A stretch of 57,521 bases of DNA from Cyanobium sp. (GCA_014191755.1 BJHE01000013.1:1-57521); one strand, 5' to 3'; positions 8,031-18,473 are shown, numbered from the stretch's first letter. Program-made: numbers and translations. Notes: generated from the sequence alone by a model not told the origin.

Positions 8031-9140
8031 TTGCCTCAAACCAAACCCCTAATCATCGGTGCCGGTGTGGCAGGCCTGGCGCTCGCTGTGGGCTGGCGGC
8101 AGGCCCATGGCCACACACCGCTGCTGTGTGAGCGGCTGGAGGCGTCTGCCCATCAGGGCTTCGGTTTTCTGCTGCTGCCCCGGGGCCTCCAGGCCCTGGG
8201 GTCCCTCGGGGTGGACACCAACAGGGAACTGGAACCCCACCCGATCGAGCACACCCGCTTGGTTACGCCGGAGGGCAAGACCATCGCCGAGCATCGCCTC
8301 GAGCCGGGAACCCTGGCCCTCGACCGTTCCCGGCTGCTGGCGGTCCTGCGGGGCCGGCTGGATGGCAGCCGGCTCCTCGAAGGGAGACGGTTCGAGACCC
8401 TGCGTCGCGGCGCCGCTGGGCGGGTGGTGGCCGTGGGTTTCCGCGGCGGCGAGGAGATCGACGCCGACCTGGTGTTCGGCGCTGATGGGGCGGTGTCGCG
8501 CTGCCGCCGGGCGCTGCTGCACCACCATGGGGAACCGTGGATGCCGGGCACCGTGGCGCGAGTGCAGGAGATTGTGGCCCAGGTGTCCGCTCCGGCGCTG
8601 GCAGCTCGGCTCGGCCATGGGATGTTGAAAATCGTGGCGCCCGGCGCCGGGCTGGCGGTGGGTCTGCTCCCCCTGGCCCGCGGCAGGCTGGTGTGGTTCG
8701 TGCAGTTCGACACGGAGCGTCACGGCTGGCCCCACGCGGCGCGGCCGCTGCCCTTTCTGGAGACCCTGCTGCAGAGCTTTCCTTCGTGGCTGCGGCAGGT
8801 GATCGCCGGCACGGAGAGCGGCCTTCCCCACCACTGGCGTCCCCTCGATCTCGATCCGCCGACCCGGTTGGTGGGTCCCAACATCGCCCTGCTCGGCGAT
8901 GCGGCCCACCCCCTGCTGCCCTTCACCAGCCAGGGGGTGAACCTCGCCCTCGAGGATGCCTGCATGCTGCGCGATCTGCTGCGGGACACCGGCGATTCCG
9001 CGGCGATCGAGGCTGGCCTGCGGGCTTACGAGCGGCAGCGGCTGCCCCTGCTGCGCCACTACATGGCGGTAGGGCGGGGCATGGCCGCCGCCTTCCTGGC
9101 CCTCGGGCCCGACCGCGGGCTGCTGCCGGTGGCCCCATGA
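8031..9140 (+). CDS. FAD-dependent monooxygenase (PHBH/UbiH-like)
   Basis: 369 residues. The N-terminal GAGVAGLALA dinucleotide-binding motif and GDAAHPLLPFTSQGVNLALE (second FAD motif, near residue 290) identify a class A flavin hydroxylase related to salicylate/ubiquinone hydroxylases and zeaxanthin epoxidase-like enzymes. The substrate is unknown. The start is TTG at 8031: the nucleotide-binding fold begins immediately after it and there is no closer in-frame ATG or GTG. Its stop overlaps the ATG of the aminotransferase downstream (ATGA), so the two are probably co-translated and may act on the same small molecule. Confidence 0.85.
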   Translation: MPQTKPLIIGAGVAGLALAVGWRQAHGHTPLLCERLEASAHQGFGFLLLPRGLQALGSLGVDTNRELEPHPIEHTRLVTPEGKTIAEHRLEPGTLALDRSRLLAVLRGRLDGSRLLEGRRFETLRRGAAGRVVAVGFRGGEEIDADLVFGADGAVSRCRRALLHHHGEPWMPGTVARVQEIVAQVSAPALAARLGHGMLKIVAPGAGLAVGLLPLARGRLVWFVQFDTERHGWPHAARPLPFLETLLQSFPSWLRQVIAGTESGLPHHWRPLDLDPPTRLVGPNIALLGDAAHPLLPFTSQGVNLALEDACMLRDLLRDTGDSAAIEAGLRAYERQRLPLLRHYMAVGRGMAAAFLALGPDRGLLPVAP

Positions 9141-10351
9141 GCCCGCCTCCCGCTCCCCTGTTCGACGATGCCGCGGTGCCCCTGCCCCTGCTGCGGCAGC
9201 GGGCCTTCAACCAGCGCTGGGCCGAGCAGCCGGAGGGGGTGATCCCGCTCACGGCCGCCGATCCCGATTTCCCGGCCGCGGCGGTGATCCGGGAGGCCCT
9301 GGTGGCCCATGGGCGCGAGGGGGTGTTCAGCTACGGACCGCCCGGCGGCCTGCCCCTGTTCCGCGAGGCCGTGGCCCGGGACCTGCGGCAGCGGCGGGGG
9401 GCGGCGGTGGAGCCCGGCGGGGTGATGGCGGTGAACAGCGCCGCCGCCGGCCTGGCCCTGGTGGCGCGGCACTGGCTGCAGCCCGGCGATGAGGCGATCG
9501 TGTGGGATCCGGTGGATTTCCTGCTCCCCCATGTGGTGAGGGCTTCTGGCGGGGTGCCGGTGCTCTGGTCGATCGAGCGCCACGGCCCTCTGGATCTGGA
9601 GGCCCTGGAGCGTCTGATCACGCCCCGCACCCGCCTGCTTTGCCTCTGCAATCCCCACAACCCCCTCGGCCGCTGTTTCAGCCGCCAGGAGCTGGAAAGC
9701 CTGGGGCGCCTCTGCCTGGCCCGGGGTTTGCGGGTGCTCAGCGATGAGGTGTGGAGCGACATCGTGTATCCGCCGGCGGTGTTCACCAGCTGGCTGGCCC
9801 TGGAGCCCTCCCTGGCCGCGATCGGCGCGGTGGTGCAGGGCTTCTCCAAGGGCTTCGCCCTGGCGGGGCTGCGGGTGGGCGCTGTGGCGATGGCCGATCC
9901 GGAGGCCCTGGCGGCACTGCTGGCGGCCAGCGACCAGCCCAGCACCGTGGATGGGGTGGCCACCCTCAGCCAGGTGGCGGCCGCGGCGGCCTGCAGCCCC
10001 GAGGGCCTGGCCTGGCTGGCGGCCTTCCTGGAGCATCTGGGCCAGCGCCGCGACCAGACGATCGACGCCCTGCGGGCGATCCCTGGCCTCAGGGTGAGTC
10101 GCCCTGAGGCCACCTACGTGGCGTTTGTGGGGCTGCCGGCCGGCGGGGAGGAGCCCGAAGCGCTGGTGGAGCGGCTGCGGCTGGCCCATGGGCTGGCCCT
10201 GGTGCCCGGCAGCCCTCGCTGGTTTGGGCCCGGCGGCGCCGGCCACGTGCGCCTCTGCTTCGCCACCAGTGAGGCGATCCTGGCCGAGGGGCTGCGGCGC
10301 TTCTCGGCGGGGATGGCGGCCGCGCAGCCCGGGCGGGGTTCGTCCGGTTGA
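9137..10351 (+). CDS. PLP-dependent aminotransferase, MalY/PatB type
   Basis: 404 residues, fold-type I class I/II aminotransferase. N-terminal LTAADPDFPAA and GVFSYGPPGG resemble the MalY/PatB cystathionine beta-lyase subgroup (WVADMDF... Y). Further marks are LCNPHNPLGR (cofactor/substrate Asn), LSDEVWSDIVY (Asp and Tyr contacting the pyridine ring), the Schiff-base lysine in GFSKGFALAGLRVG, and a C-terminal VRLCFATSE arginine for the substrate carboxylate. Either C-S lyase or transaminase chemistry is possible. The ATG overlaps the stop of the preceding FAD monooxygenase. It converges with the helicase gene across a 150-base spacer holding degenerate 12-bp repeats. Confidence 0.87.
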   Translation: MSPPPAPLFDDAAVPLPLLRQRAFNQRWAEQPEGVIPLTAADPDFPAAAVIREALVAHGREGVFSYGPPGGLPLFREAVARDLRQRRGAAVEPGGVMAVNSAAAGLALVARHWLQPGDEAIVWDPVDFLLPHVVRASGGVPVLWSIERHGPLDLEALERLITPRTRLLCLCNPHNPLGRCFSRQELESLGRLCLARGLRVLSDEVWSDIVYPPAVFTSWLALEPSLAAIGAVVQGFSKGFALAGLRVGAVAMADPEALAALLAASDQPSTVDGVATLSQVAAAAACSPEGLAWLAAFLEHLGQRRDQTIDALRAIPGLRVSRPEATYVAFVGLPAGGEEPEALVERLRLAHGLALVPGSPRWFGPGGAGHVRLCFATSEAILAEGLRRFSAGMAAAQPGRGSSG

Positions 10352-10367
10352 GGTCTCGGGCGTTCTT

Positions 10368-10427
10368 CTGAGCGCCGTCCTGAGCGCCGTGTTGCCTGCC
10401 GTGTTGCCCGCCGTGCTCCGCTGCCGG
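10368..10427. repeat. Five degenerate 12-bp tandem repeats
   Basis: Consecutive 12-mers CTGAGCGCCGTC, CTGAGCGCCGTG, TTGCCTGCCGTG, TTGCCCGCCGTG, CTCCGCTGCCGG follow the aminotransferase stop in the convergent gap. The period is a multiple of three, so it may be decayed coding repeat or slippage product. Confidence 0.6.
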
Positions 10428-10504
10428 TTCTTCTCGCTCGGATCCCAACGGCGCCAGCGGTGCCAGCCGCTGAAGCCGGCGCTTCTTGGGCCACGGCCGG
10501 CCGC

Positions 10505-13500
10505 TCAGCTCTCCTCGAGGGCCACCAGATCGCGCAGCTGGCCGATGTCGAGGCCGCCCAGCCAGTCCTCGCCGCTGCCCACGATGTCGGCGGCGAGCTT
10601 CGATTTCTCCTGGATCATCCGGTCGATCCTTTCCTCCACCGAGCCGCTGGTGATGAACTTGTGCACCAGCACCCGGTTGGTCTGGCCGATGCGGTAAGCG
10701 CGGTCTGTGGCCTGGTTCTCCACGGCGGGATTCCACCACCGGTCGATGTGGAACACATGGCTGGCGCGGGTGAGGTTGAGGCCCACGCCGCCGGCCTTGA
10801 GCGAGAGCAGGAACAACTGGGGCCCGCGGGGATCCTCCTGGAAGCGATCCACCATGGCCTGGCGTTCGCTCTTGCTGGTGTTGCCGTAGAGGAAGGGCAC
10901 CTCCTGGCGCCAGCGGCGTTCCAGGTGCGCCTTGAGCAGCAGCCCCCATTCGGCGAACTGGGTGAACAGCAGGGCCCGATCGCCGGCCTCGATCACCTCC
11001 TCGAGGATCTCCTCCAGCCGCTGCACCTTGGCGCTGCGGGCCGCGAAGCCGGCATCCACCCCCTGCTCCTTGAGGGCCAGGGCGGGGTGGTTGCAGATCT
11101 GCTTGAGCTTCGTGAGCAGGGCCAGCACCTGGCCGTGCTTCTGGCCCAGGGGGGCGCGGGCGATCGCATCGAGGCTCTCCTCCACCGTTTTGGTGTAAAG
11201 CTTCTTCTGCTCGGGGCTGAGGCCCACCCATTCGCGCAGCTCCACCTTCTCGGGCAGGTCGGAGATGATCGATTTGTCGGTCTTGAGGCGGCGCAGGATG
11301 AAGGGGCCCACCCGGGCCTTGAGGTCCCGCAGGGAGCTCATGTCGCCGTAGCGCTCGATCGGCAGGCGGTAGCGCTGGCGGAAGAAGGGTTCATCCCCCA
11401 GCACCCTGGGATTGAGGAAGTCCATCAGGGCCCAGAGCTCGCTGACGCGGTTCTCCACCGGCGTGCCGGTGAGGGCGATGCGGAAGCGGCCCTTCTTGCC
11501 GGGGCGGCCGAGGTCGCGGGCGGCTTGGCTCTGCTTGGCGGCGGGATTCTTGATCGCCTGGGCCTCATCGATCACCACCCCCTGCCAGTCGATCGTTTCG
11601 AGCAACTCGCTGTCGCGCTGGAGCAGGCCATAGCTGGTGAGCACCAGGTCGACACCGTCGAGGGCCTTCCTCAGGGCCGCCTCCGTGGCGGGGCGGCGGG
11701 GGCCGTAGTGCTCCCGCACCCCCAGCTCCGGGGTGAAGCCCGCCGCCTCCCGTTTCCAGTTGGTGAGCACCGAGGTCGGGGCCACCAGCAGCACGGGCCG
11801 CCGCAGTTCCTCCTCCGCCTTGAGGTGCTGCAGGAAGGCCAGCAGCTGGATCGTCTTGCCCAGGCCCATGTCGTCGGCCAGACAGGCGCCCTGGTCGAAG
11901 CGGTGCAGGAAGGCCAGCCAGCCCAGGCCCCGCTCCTGATAGGGCCGCAGCTGGCCCGCGAAGCCCTCCGGCGCCGGTAGGGGATCGGGGGCCTTCTGCT
12001 GGTGGTATTGCTCCAGCACCGCCTGGAGCCGCGGGCCCGCCTCAAAGTGGTGCACCGGCAGGCGGTGGAAGGTGTCACCGGCGCTGCCGGTGAGGCGCAG
12101 GGCGTCGTCGAGGCTGAGATTGGGCTTGGCGGTGGCGAAGCGCTCAGCGTTGCGCAGGTCGGCGGGGCGCAGCTCGATCCAGGCGCCCTTGTGCTGCACC
12201 AGCGGGCTCCGTTTGGCCGAGAGGCGCTGGAGATCGTTGAGGCTGAGGGTGACCCCTCCGATCATCAGCTCCCACGACCAGCTGAGATCCTCCCCGAGGC
12301 TGAAGCCCCGGGAGCGGGTGGGCAGCTCGGCCACGATCGACAGGCCGAGGCGACTGGCCAGGCCGCCGCTGAGGCTGGGGGGCAGCACCACTCCCACCCC
12401 CACATCGCGCAGCTGGGCGGCGGCGGTGCGCACCAGCACGAAGGCCTCGGCGGGGGTGAGCTGCATGGTTTCCGGCGCAGCGGCGTCGAGGCCCCGCTCG
12501 ATCGGCTCGAACACCTGCAGGGCGCGGCCCAGGCCCTCCAGCAACAGCAGGCCCGGCTGGCTCACGCTCACCTCACCCATCTGGAGGGTGGTGTCGCCGG
12601 CGCTCCAAACCGCGCCCGCCGGCAGCCGCAGGCTGGGTTCCGCCTCGGCCTGGAGGGAGAAGCGCAGCTCCCAGAGCTCCTCCTCCGGCGGCGGGGCGAA
12701 CAGTTCCAGGCAGGCCCGCGCCGGCGCCACCCGGCCCGCCACCGCTTCTCGCCAGTGGTGGGTGGCGATCTCCAAGCGTTCGATCGCCTCGCTATCGAGG
12801 GCGATGCGGCCATCGCCGGGGCCCAGGGACCGCTGCCAGGCGGCCAGCAGTGGATCGAGGCCGGTGGCCGGTGGCTTGAAGCCGGCCCGCAATTGGCCCG
12901 CCAGCAGGGCCTCCAGCAGGCTTGCCACCCGCAGCCGACCGCTGCCGGGCCGGCGGCAGGCCACGGCCTTCTCGCTCGGGGATCCGGGCCCGATGGCGCA
13001 GGTGGCCACCTGGGGCAGCCGGATCGCCATTTCCTCCAGCCGGTGGCGGTCGCCTTCGCGGTTGAGCAGGGGCCACCAGCGGGCCTGGCCCTCCTCCACC
13101 AGGGGCAGCCAACGGCCGCGGGCGATCAAGCTCAGGGCCCAACGCTGCAGGTGGCTCCACCAGCGCAGTTCATCGGCCAGGTCGGCGTGGTGGCCGGAGA
13201 GGGGCAGGCGGCTCAGCCATTCGCCCGCCGCGCCCGCCTCGAGGGCCCAGCCCTCCACATGCCAGGGCCACCATTGGGGCTCCTTGGGGATCGGTTCGCC
13301 GGCCTGCAGGGGCAGGCCGCTCCAGGGGGCGTCGGCGAGCTTGCGCTTGCCTCGCACCGCCTGGGCGCGGCTCGGCAGGGAGAGCACCGCTTCGGCGGGG
13401 CGGAGGTCGTCGGTCCAGAGGTCGTGGTCATCGAGCCAGCCGCCGATCGCATCGAGGTCGAGGGCGAGCGGGTGTTCGGGCACCTCAAGGCCGGGCTGCA

Positions 13501-13594
13501 CCGGCGAAGCCACCCGCCAGGTATCCGCCCAGAGCAGCAGGCGGCCACCGGCCCCTTCGGGGGGATAGAGCCAAGTGGCGTGCAGCAGGCTCAT
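10505..13594 (-). CDS. SNF2/Rad54-type DEAD/DEAH helicase
   Basis: 1029 residues. A long N-terminal region (about 1-500) with SNF2-associated bacterial domains precedes a complete helicase core: LADDMGLGKTIQLLAFL (motif I, about 575), DEAQAIKNP (motif II), LTGTPVENRVSELWAL (motif III), then the C-terminal half with HIDRWWNPAVENQATDRAYR (motifs V/VI) and a typical tail ending in the EERIDRMIQEK segment. These are dsDNA-translocating ATPases that remodel protein-DNA complexes or act in repair; the exact role in cyanobacteria is unclear. It follows the small membrane protein gene by 39 bases, in the same direction. A SWIM protein gene nearby is a common genomic companion. Confidence 0.92.
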   Translation of the reverse strand: MSLLHATWLYPPEGAGGRLLLWADTWRVASPVQPGLEVPEHPLALDLDAIGGWLDDHDLWTDDLRPAEAVLSLPSRAQAVRGKRKLADAPWSGLPLQAGEPIPKEPQWWPWHVEGWALEAGAAGEWLSRLPLSGHHADLADELRWWSHLQRWALSLIARGRWLPLVEEGQARWWPLLNREGDRHRLEEMAIRLPQVATCAIGPGSPSEKAVACRRPGSGRLRVASLLEALLAGQLRAGFKPPATGLDPLLAAWQRSLGPGDGRIALDSEAIERLEIATHHWREAVAGRVAPARACLELFAPPPEEELWELRFSLQAEAEPSLRLPAGAVWSAGDTTLQMGEVSVSQPGLLLLEGLGRALQVFEPIERGLDAAAPETMQLTPAEAFVLVRTAAAQLRDVGVGVVLPPSLSGGLASRLGLSIVAELPTRSRGFSLGEDLSWSWELMIGGVTLSLNDLQRLSAKRSPLVQHKGAWIELRPADLRNAERFATAKPNLSLDDALRLTGSAGDTFHRLPVHHFEAGPRLQAVLEQYHQQKAPDPLPAPEGFAGQLRPYQERGLGWLAFLHRFDQGACLADDMGLGKTIQLLAFLQHLKAEEELRRPVLLVAPTSVLTNWKREAAGFTPELGVREHYGPRRPATEAALRKALDGVDLVLTSYGLLQRDSELLETIDWQGVVIDEAQAIKNPAAKQSQAARDLGRPGKKGRFRIALTGTPVENRVSELWALMDFLNPRVLGDEPFFRQRYRLPIERYGDMSSLRDLKARVGPFILRRLKTDKSIISDLPEKVELREWVGLSPEQKKLYTKTVEESLDAIARAPLGQKHGQVLALLTKLKQICNHPALALKEQGVDAGFAARSAKVQRLEEILEEVIEAGDRALLFTQFAEWGLLLKAHLERRWRQEVPFLYGNTSKSERQAMVDRFQEDPRGPQLFLLSLKAGGVGLNLTRASHVFHIDRWWNPAVENQATDRAYRIGQTNRVLVHKFITSGSVEERIDRMIQEKSKLAADIVGSGEDWLGGLDIGQLRDLVALEES

Positions 13595-13633
13595 CGGGGG
13601 CTCATCGGGCCGGGAAACGGCCGCGCCGCTGGA

Positions 13634-14119
13634 TCATGGCCGCAGGGTGGGCAGCAGGGAGGGCGTCAGGCGCCGGATGCCGTGGAGCAGCAGGGCGCAG
13701 CCGACTAGGGGCAGCCTGAGCGGTAACCAGGCCCGGGCTAGCTCCATCATCAGGGATGGCGCAACCCTGATCAGATTCGCACCCGACGGTAGGGCGGCGG
13801 CCGCTCCCGCCCCGAGGCTGCGGATCCCGCACACGGCCCCCACCAGGCCGGCCTGCAGATGGCCGTCGTCGGGATCGACCCGCTGGAGGTGGAAGGCCAG
13901 CAGGCCATAGAAGAAGCCGCAGCCGGCCGAACGCAGCAGCACATCCAGTAAGGATGCTGCGCCGCCGGTCGTGGCGGGATCCAGCAGGGCCAGGGGCAGG
14001 TTGATGGCGGCGGCAAGAGCGGCGGCCAGCAGTGCCCAGCCGAGGGAGTGGAGCCGGAGCCGGGCGCGGCTCTCGATCGGCAACGGGGTCACGGGGGCCG
14101 GATCGCGTGCCGCCATCAT
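13634..14119 (-). CDS. Small integral membrane protein, unknown function
   Basis: 161 residues with about four hydrophobic segments: SLGWALLAAALAAAINLPLA, LLRSAGCGFFYGLLAF, AGLVGAVCGIRSLGAGAAA and LPLRLPLVGCALLL. Tandem ATGs begin it (14119 and 14116). I recognise no family or motif beyond membrane topology. It lies 39 bases upstream of the helicase gene and probably shares its transcript. Directly upstream are two tandem 18-bp units. Confidence 0.65.
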   Translation of the reverse strand: MMAARDPAPVTPLPIESRARLRLHSLGWALLAAALAAAINLPLALLDPATTGGAASLLDVLLRSAGCGFFYGLLAFHLQRVDPDDGHLQAGLVGAVCGIRSLGAGAAAALPSGANLIRVAPSLMMELARAWLPLRLPLVGCALLLHGIRRLTPSLLPTLRP

Positions 14120-14527
14120 GCCTGGCCTGTCGCGGTCCGCCGCTTCGGGGCGGTCCGCCGCTCCGGGGCGCTTGGGCCAGGGATTCGGTGCAGCATGGGC
14201 AAGGTTTTGTTGTGGCCAGTTGTTGTGGCCCGTTGTTCACGCCAGCCCTCCTGCCAGGCCCGGCAGCCGCCCCGTGCAGCGGCGGCTGGTGGCGGGAAAC
14301 ATTGCCAGGTCAATCTGGTTTTCTCCGACTCGTGATCGCGGTTCGCAGGCCTTTAGTAAGCCGTAGTCGTAAGCCTTGGTGGATCCACATTCGGATTTGC
14401 AGGCATATTCCAACAGTTTTTTGCATCAACAATTGCCGCTTGCCATTCAATGTTGCCCGCCATGCCGGCCGCGCCCCGCCCCACCCCTGCGCGATCATGA
14501 GCGCCGAAGCGCTTGATTCCGCCGCCC
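14120..14527. other. Divergent intergenic region before alaS
   Basis: About 400 bases between the minus-strand membrane gene and alaS. It holds the tandem repeats noted separately, then a locally AT-richer stretch (about 14290-14460) likely to carry the alaS promoter. I see no gene and no confident RNA element. Confidence 0.5.
14133..14168. repeat. Two tandem 18-bp repeats
   Basis: CGGTCCGCCGCTTCGGGG (14133-14150) is followed immediately by the same unit with one change (14151-14168), just upstream of the membrane protein start. A second short direct repeat TTGTTGTGGCC occurs twice at 14207-14230. Confidence 0.65.
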
Positions 14528-17248
14528 ATGGCCGCCGCCTCCCCCTTCCTTCCCCGCAGCGGCGCCGAGATCCGCACCGCGTTTCTGCGCTTCTACGAAG
14601 AGCGGGGCCACCGGCCGATGGCCAGTGCTTCCCTGGTGCCCGACGACCCCACGGTGCTGCTCACGATCGCCGGCATGCTGCCCTTCAAGCCGGTGTTCCT
14701 CGGCCAGCAGGAGCGGCCGGCGGCGCGGGCCACCAGCTCGCAGAAGTGCATCCGCACCAATGACATCGAGAACGTGGGCCGTACGGCACGGCACCATACC
14801 TATTTCGAGATGCTCGGCAACTTCTCGTTTGGCGATTATTTTAAGCCGCAGGCAATCGCCTGGGCCTGGGAGCTGAGCACCGGCGTGTTCGGACTCTCGC
14901 CAAAGAACCTGGTGGTGAGCGTCTTCCGCGAAGACGATGAGGCCGAGGCGATCTGGCGCGACGAGGTGGGGGTGAATCCCAAACGGATCATTCGCATGGA
15001 TGAGGCCGACAACTTCTGGGCCTCCGGCCCCACCGGCCCCTGCGGCCCCTGCTCGGAGATCTACTACGACTTCAAGCCCGAACTGGGCGACGAAGGCATC
15101 GATCTGGAGGACGACTCGCGCTTCATCGAGTTCTACAACCTCGTGTTCATGCAGTACAACCGCGATGCGCAGGGTGTGCTCACGCCGCTGGCCAACCGCA
15201 ACATCGACACCGGCATGGGCCTGGAGCGCATGGCCCAGATTTTGCAGGCGGTGCCCAACAATTACGAAACCGATCTGATCTATCCGCTGATCGAAACGGC
15301 GGCGGGCCTGGCGGGCGTTGATTACCGCGCCCTCGATGGCAAGGGCCAAACGAGCCTGAAGGTGATCGGTGACCACAGCCGCGCCATCACCCAGCTGATC
15401 TGCGATGGCGTGACCGCCAGCAACCTGGGCCGTGGCTACATCCTGCGTCGCCTGCTGCGGCGGGTGGTGCGCCACGGGCGGCTGCTGGGCATCGACAAGC
15501 CCTTCCTGCCGGCGATGGGGGAGGCGGCGATCACCCTGATGGCGGCGGCTTATCCCCAGCTGCTGGAGCGCCGCAGCGTGATTCTCGCGGAATTGGAGCG
15601 TGAGGAGGCCCGCTTCCTCGAAACCCTGGAGCGCGGCGAGAAGTTGCTGGCGGAGGTGCTGGCGGCTAGCCCGCAGCGGATTTCCGGTGAGCAGGCCTTC
15701 GAGCTCTACGACACCTACGGCTTCCCGCTGGAGCTCACCGAGGAGATCGCCGAGGAGCATGGCCTCAAGGTGGATCTGGCGGGCTTCGAGGCGGCGATGG
15801 AGGCTCAGCGCCAGCGGGCCAAGGCGGCGGCGGTGAGCCTCGACCTCACCCTGCAGGGGGCGATTGAGCAGATGGCTGCTGAGCTGGAGTCCACCGCCTT
15901 TATGGGTTATGAGGCCCTGGAGCACCCCAGCTGCGTGCTTGCCCTGGTGGTGAATGGCCAGCCGGCCGAGCGGGCCAGCGCCGGCGATGCCGTGCAGCTG
16001 GTGCTCGACACCACCCCCTTCTATGGCGAGGGCGGCGGCCAGGTGGGCGACCGCGGCGTGCTGGCCGGCGCGGGCAGCGGCGATGGCCCCGCTGCTGAGG
16101 GCGTGATCGTGGCGATCGAGGGCGTGGGCCGCAATCGCAGCGTGTTCGTGCACAGCGGCCGAGTGGAGCGGGGCAGCCTGGCGGTGGGTGATCTGGTGAA
16201 TGCCCGGGTGGACCGGGCCTGCCGCCGTCGTGTGCAGGCCCACCACACCGCCACCCACCTGCTGCAGGCCGCCCTCAAGGAGGTGGTGGATCCGGCGATC
16301 GGCCAGGCCGGCTCGCTGGTGGATTTCGAGCGGCTGCGCTTCGACTTCCACTGCCCTCGCGCCGTGACTCCGGCCGAGCTGGAGCAGATCGAGGCCCTGA
16401 TCAATGGCTGGATCGCCGATGCCCACGCCTTGGAGGTGCGGTCGATGGCGATCGAGCAGGCCCGCTCGGCCGGCGCCGTGGCGATGTTCGGCGAGAAATA
16501 CGGTGATGTGGTGCGGGTGGTGGATGTGCCCGGTGTGTCGATGGAGCTGTGCGGCGGCACCCATGTGGCCAACACCGCCGAGATCGGCCTGTTCAAGATC
16601 GTGGCCGAGGCGGGCGTGGCGGCCGGCATCCGCCGCATCGAGGCCGTGGCCGGGCCCGCGGTGCTCGCCTACCTCAAGGAGCGCGATGCGGTGGTGCGGG
16701 CCCTGGGCGATCGCTTCAAGGCCCAGCCCGGCGAGATCGTGGAGCGGGTGGCGGCCCTGCAGGAGGAGCTGAGGGGCAGCCAGAAGGCCCTGGCGGCGGT
16801 CCGCGGCGAGCTGGCGGTGGCCAAGGCGGCGGCGCTGGCGGCCCGGGCCGAGGCGCTGGGGGCCATTCCGGCCGGCTCCGTCCGCGCCGGCGAACCCTTT
16901 GCCCTGCTGGTGGAGCGCCTCGATGGGGTGGAGGGAGCCGGCCTGCAGGGGGCTGCCCAGGGTCTGGTGGATCAGCTCGGCGAGGGTGCCGCAGTGGTGC
17001 TGGGCGGCCTGCCCGATCCGGCAGATGCCGGCAAGGTGGTGCTGGTGGCGGCCTTCGGTGCGGCGGTGATCGCCGCCGGCCCCAAGGCGGGCGCCTTCAT
17101 CGGCACGGTGGCGAAGGCATGCGGCGGCGGCGGCGGCGGCCGCCCCAATCTGGCCCAGGCCGGCGGCAAGGATGGCGCTGCCCTGGACGGAGCGCTGGCG
17201 GGGGCGAAGGAGCAGCTGCGGCAGCAGTTGGGTGTTGCGTTGGGCTGA
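14528..17248 (+). CDS. alaS: Alanyl-tRNA synthetase
   Basis: 906 residues, full length for the family. Class II catalytic core at the N-terminus ([33 protein letters not shown], the [18 protein letters not shown] segment, [15 protein letters not shown]). The editing domain carries HHTATHLLQ (HxxxH, about residue 571) and CGGTH (about 674), which together with the two His bind zinc and hydrolyse mischarged Ser/Gly-tRNA(Ala). A DHHA1-type C-terminal domain ends with a Gly-rich [15 protein letters not shown]. The ATG at 14528 is chosen because homologues begin at this point; upstream codons give only a few non-conserved residues. It is a stand-alone housekeeping gene here. Confidence 0.97.
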   Translation: MAAASPFLPRSGAEIRTAFLRFYEERGHRPMASASLVPDDPTVLLTIAGMLPFKPVFLGQQERPAARATSSQKCIRTNDIENVGRTARHHTYFEMLGNFSFGDYFKPQAIAWAWELSTGVFGLSPKNLVVSVFREDDEAEAIWRDEVGVNPKRIIRMDEADNFWASGPTGPCGPCSEIYYDFKPELGDEGIDLEDDSRFIEFYNLVFMQYNRDAQGVLTPLANRNIDTGMGLERMAQILQAVPNNYETDLIYPLIETAAGLAGVDYRALDGKGQTSLKVIGDHSRAITQLICDGVTASNLGRGYILRRLLRRVVRHGRLLGIDKPFLPAMGEAAITLMAAAYPQLLERRSVILAELEREEARFLETLERGEKLLAEVLAASPQRISGEQAFELYDTYGFPLELTEEIAEEHGLKVDLAGFEAAMEAQRQRAKAAAVSLDLTLQGAIEQMAAELESTAFMGYEALEHPSCVLALVVNGQPAERASAGDAVQLVLDTTPFYGEGGGQVGDRGVLAGAGSGDGPAAEGVIVAIEGVGRNRSVFVHSGRVERGSLAVGDLVNARVDRACRRRVQAHHTATHLLQAALKEVVDPAIGQAGSLVDFERLRFDFHCPRAVTPAELEQIEALINGWIADAHALEVRSMAIEQARSAGAVAMFGEKYGDVVRVVDVPGVSMELCGGTHVANTAEIGLFKIVAEAGVAAGIRRIEAVAGPAVLAYLKERDAVVRALGDRFKAQPGEIVERVAALQEELRGSQKALAAVRGELAVAKAAALAARAEALGAIPAGSVRAGEPFALLVERLDGVEGAGLQGAAQGLVDQLGEGAAVVLGGLPDPADAGKVVLVAAFGAAVIAAGPKAGAFIGTVAKACGGGGGGRPNLAQAGGKDGAALDGALAGAKEQLRQQLGVALG

Positions 17249-17575
17249 TGGGGCAGGCGCGATGACGGTCAGCGCGTCGGCACTGCTTGCTTGCCAAGAT
17301 CGGCTGCTTCATAAGCCCGCAGAGCAGGCGGCAGTGATAGCTACAGGTGGATATCGGGCCCGATCACCACTGTTCCAGTTGGACACAAATTCCCGAAAGC
17401 GTCTGGGGTCGCTGGAGTTGGCGCTCCTGCATGGAAGTGGTTCTCGGAAAGCAGCAGGAGCGGTACCGTGGGTTCACGGAAACCATCCAATACGCGTTCG
17501 GCGGCCAATAGGGCAGAGAGGTGGTATTATGATGATTCCCTGTAAAATCCGCTAAGGACGCAAAAGGATCCAATC
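17249..17575. other. Intergenic region, boundary of accessory island
   Basis: Sequence composition shifts from GC-rich to clearly AT-richer across this stretch. No gene recognised. An AAGGA-type ribosome binding site lies just before the ATG at 17576. Confidence 0.5.
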
Positions 17576-18466
17576 ATGAGTATCGGTAATCGCGTCTACA
17601 GAAAGGGTTTGAAGTCGATTTTGTCACTGTCTTCCACTTCCTGGATCGATAGGTTCAGTGATGAGCTTCTACGTATTCGAGTTTCCATACAGGAGATTCT
17701 GAGGCAAAGAGAAGCGAGGGGACAATTCATAGTACTCCCAGAGATCTTTTCCACGAAGGGGGAAAAGCTTGTGCGCTCGATACTGGAAAGCAATGCTCCC
17801 TGGGACGGGATAGAGGTCCCTAGATGTGACATCCCTGGCATGTTGACTGATTCAGAGAAGAAATACTATTGCTATATCACTGCATTTTACTCGGGCTGGG
17901 GCGAGATAGTCGAGTTGGGGCCTTGGCTAGGTCTCTCAACATTCTTCGTTGGTTCTTCTCTGCTGACGAATTCGAACTTCATTGATAGAAAGCTATATGT
18001 TTTTGACGATTTCACTTGGCGCACGTCCTGGATGGACAAGTGGCTCGTCGGCACAGACATTGTTTCGCCTGGTAATCATGCATCGTTCCAGCAAATTTTC
18101 GAGTCCCAACTTGGTGATTTGATGAAAAATATCATTGTTGAACGACGAAAAATATGTGACTACGACGGCAATGAGGATCTTCCGACACTGGATTGGCATG
18201 GGGGGCCGATTGAGTTGCTTGTTGTTGACTGCGGCAGGTCACTAGCCGTGAATGATGCTTGGTGGACTATATTTAGTTCAAGATTTGTTCCCGATAAGAC
18301 GCTTATTATCATGCAGGACTGGCAAAATCATAAACGAGTTCCTGAGGTATACTGGGAAAATACGAAGATATTCACAGACAGCAAGGGGCAGCAACTTGAC
18401 CTGATTCACGAAGTGAAGAATGCAGGTATTGCAACCTTCCTCTATCGAGGCGCAAGTAACGCCTAA
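17576..18466 (+). CDS. Class I SAM-dependent methyltransferase-like protein
   Basis: 296 residues. The segment EIVELGPWLGLSTFFVGSSL (about residues 111-130) matches the Gly-rich SAM-binding loop of class I methyltransferases, followed by an acidic strand end (LYVFDDFTWR) and a later LLVVDCGRS strand, as in TylF/macrocin-O-methyltransferase-like and sugar or glycan-modifying methyltransferases. The substrate is unknown. It is preceded by a good ribosome binding site and followed eight bases after its stop by an IS91-like end hairpin. Base composition is far more AT-rich than neighbouring genes, a strong hint of horizontal acquisition. Confidence 0.65.
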   Translation: MSIGNRVYRKGLKSILSLSSTSWIDRFSDELLRIRVSIQEILRQREARGQFIVLPEIFSTKGEKLVRSILESNAPWDGIEVPRCDIPGMLTDSEKKYYCYITAFYSGWGEIVELGPWLGLSTFFVGSSLLTNSNFIDRKLYVFDDFTWRTSWMDKWLVGTDIVSPGNHASFQQIFESQLGDLMKNIIVERRKICDYDGNEDLPTLDWHGGPIELLVVDCGRSLAVNDAWWTIFSSRFVPDKTLIIMQDWQNHKRVPEVYWENTKIFTDSKGQQLDLIHEVKNAGIATFLYRGASNA

Positions 18467-18473
18467 TGAACAA

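Noticed and set aside
10460..13708. Long + strand frames opposite the SNF2 helicase
   Set aside because: No protein-like motifs; the minus strand carries all helicase motifs.
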